14,437 nucleotides of DNA from contig PEYP01000104.1 of NCBI GenBank assembly GCA_002774315.1, positions 1,548 through 15,984 of the forward strand, in the 5' to 3' direction. Under the pieces are notes generated by a model, which did no database searches, was not told where the DNA came from, and saw nothing but the letters and a program-made list of their open reading frames with translations. Both the position numbers and the translations under genes were made by a program. Each line of letters begins with the position of its first letter. The stretch's first letter is position 1. This document shows, one piece after another, positions 14,168 to 14,437 of the stretch. Source of the DNA: Candidatus Stahliibacteriota bacterium CG08_land_8_20_14_0_20_40_26 (GTDB taxonomy: Bacteria; Hydrothermota; UBA3073).

Positions 14168-14387
14168 ACCACAGAGTGCACAGAGAATCTTTATTAAAAA
14201 AGAAAAAACTCTGTGCTCTCCTTCAAACTCAAGATCTATTCAATCTCAATTATTCTAAATAAAAATAATTCAACCATTTGAGCACATCTACCTGTCGCCT
14301 GCCTATCTACCGATAGGTAGACCTGCCGGTAGGCAGGGTAGACAGGCAGAGAATAACTAAATATTATTTCTCCGTGTCCTCTGTGGT
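14168..14387. repeat. 220-bp MITE-like element with 19-bp inverted ends
   Basis: ACCACAGAGTGCACAGAGA (14168-14186) and the complement of TCTCCGTGTCCTCTGTGGT (14369-14387) match at 16 of 19 positions. An inner arm CTCTGTGCTCT near 14209 can pair with the left end as well. The element has no ORF and no transposase. It sits just upstream of the lysA promoter. The remaining sequence from 14388 to the window end shows nothing I can name. Confidence 0.65.
14291..14346. repeat. Branched palindrome cluster inside the 220-bp element
   Basis: Outer arms CCTGTC (14291-14296) and GACAGG (14341-14346) enclose TCTACC-gata-GGTAGA (14306-14321) and CCTGCC-ggta-GGCAGG (14322-14337); CCTGCC at 14298-14303 can also pair with GGCAGG. 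This could fold as a cruciform or branched RNA. The CTGCC/GGCAGG theme recurs in the element at 1044-1113. Confidence 0.7.
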
Positions 14388-14437
14388 ATAGTTTCTTATG
14401 CAATCAAGAAGAAATTAAAAACCTCCATTAGATGTTC

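Overview
This is an AT-rich bacterial window in which every convincing gene lies on the minus strand. I cannot name the organism. The protein families and the many short palindromic or terminal-inverted intergenic elements resemble what is seen in genomes of uncultured candidate phyla (for example the WOR-3, Omnitrophota or Desantisbacteria type), but that is a guess from style and not from a marker gene. TGA is used as an ordinary stop.

Read in the direction of transcription, from high to low coordinates, the window holds five parts. (1) 14437-14020: a 220-bp element with inverted ends and a branched palindrome, then a full-consensus sigma70-type promoter and a possible 33-residue leader ORF. 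(2) 14019-10479: lysA (diaminopimelate decarboxylase), a YkfC-like SH3b-NlpC/P60 peptidase and an N-acyl-D-amino-acid deacylase, all overlapping by a few bases. (3) 10467-7070: four membrane proteins of unknown function, namely an FN3 protein with a large conserved cytosolic domain, a six-helix protein, a protein with one helix at each end, and another six-helix protein. (4) 6851-2693: murQ, a lipoprotein joining a GHL10 glycosidase-like domain to a SurA/parvulin-like domain, and a SpoIID/LytB protein, again overlapping. (5) 2576-1: a tandem-domain GT2 glycosyltransferase with its own promoter, and a GlcD-type FAD-linked oxidase that runs off the window.

Genes from lysA to spoIID look like one transcription unit. 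The only two large gaps inside it (218 and 229 bp) are each filled almost exactly by a copy of one 209-bp hairpin-forming element, 97.6% identical over its full length. Several genes deal with peptidoglycan: lysA and NlpC/P60 meet at meso-diaminopimelate, MurQ handles MurNAc-6-phosphate, SpoIID and GHL10 families act on or near glycan strands, and the deacylase could handle D-amino-acid products. The best overall reading is a cell-wall turnover and salvage operon with an uncharacterised four-protein membrane module embedded in it. The module and the GHL10-SurA fusion are the most novel items.
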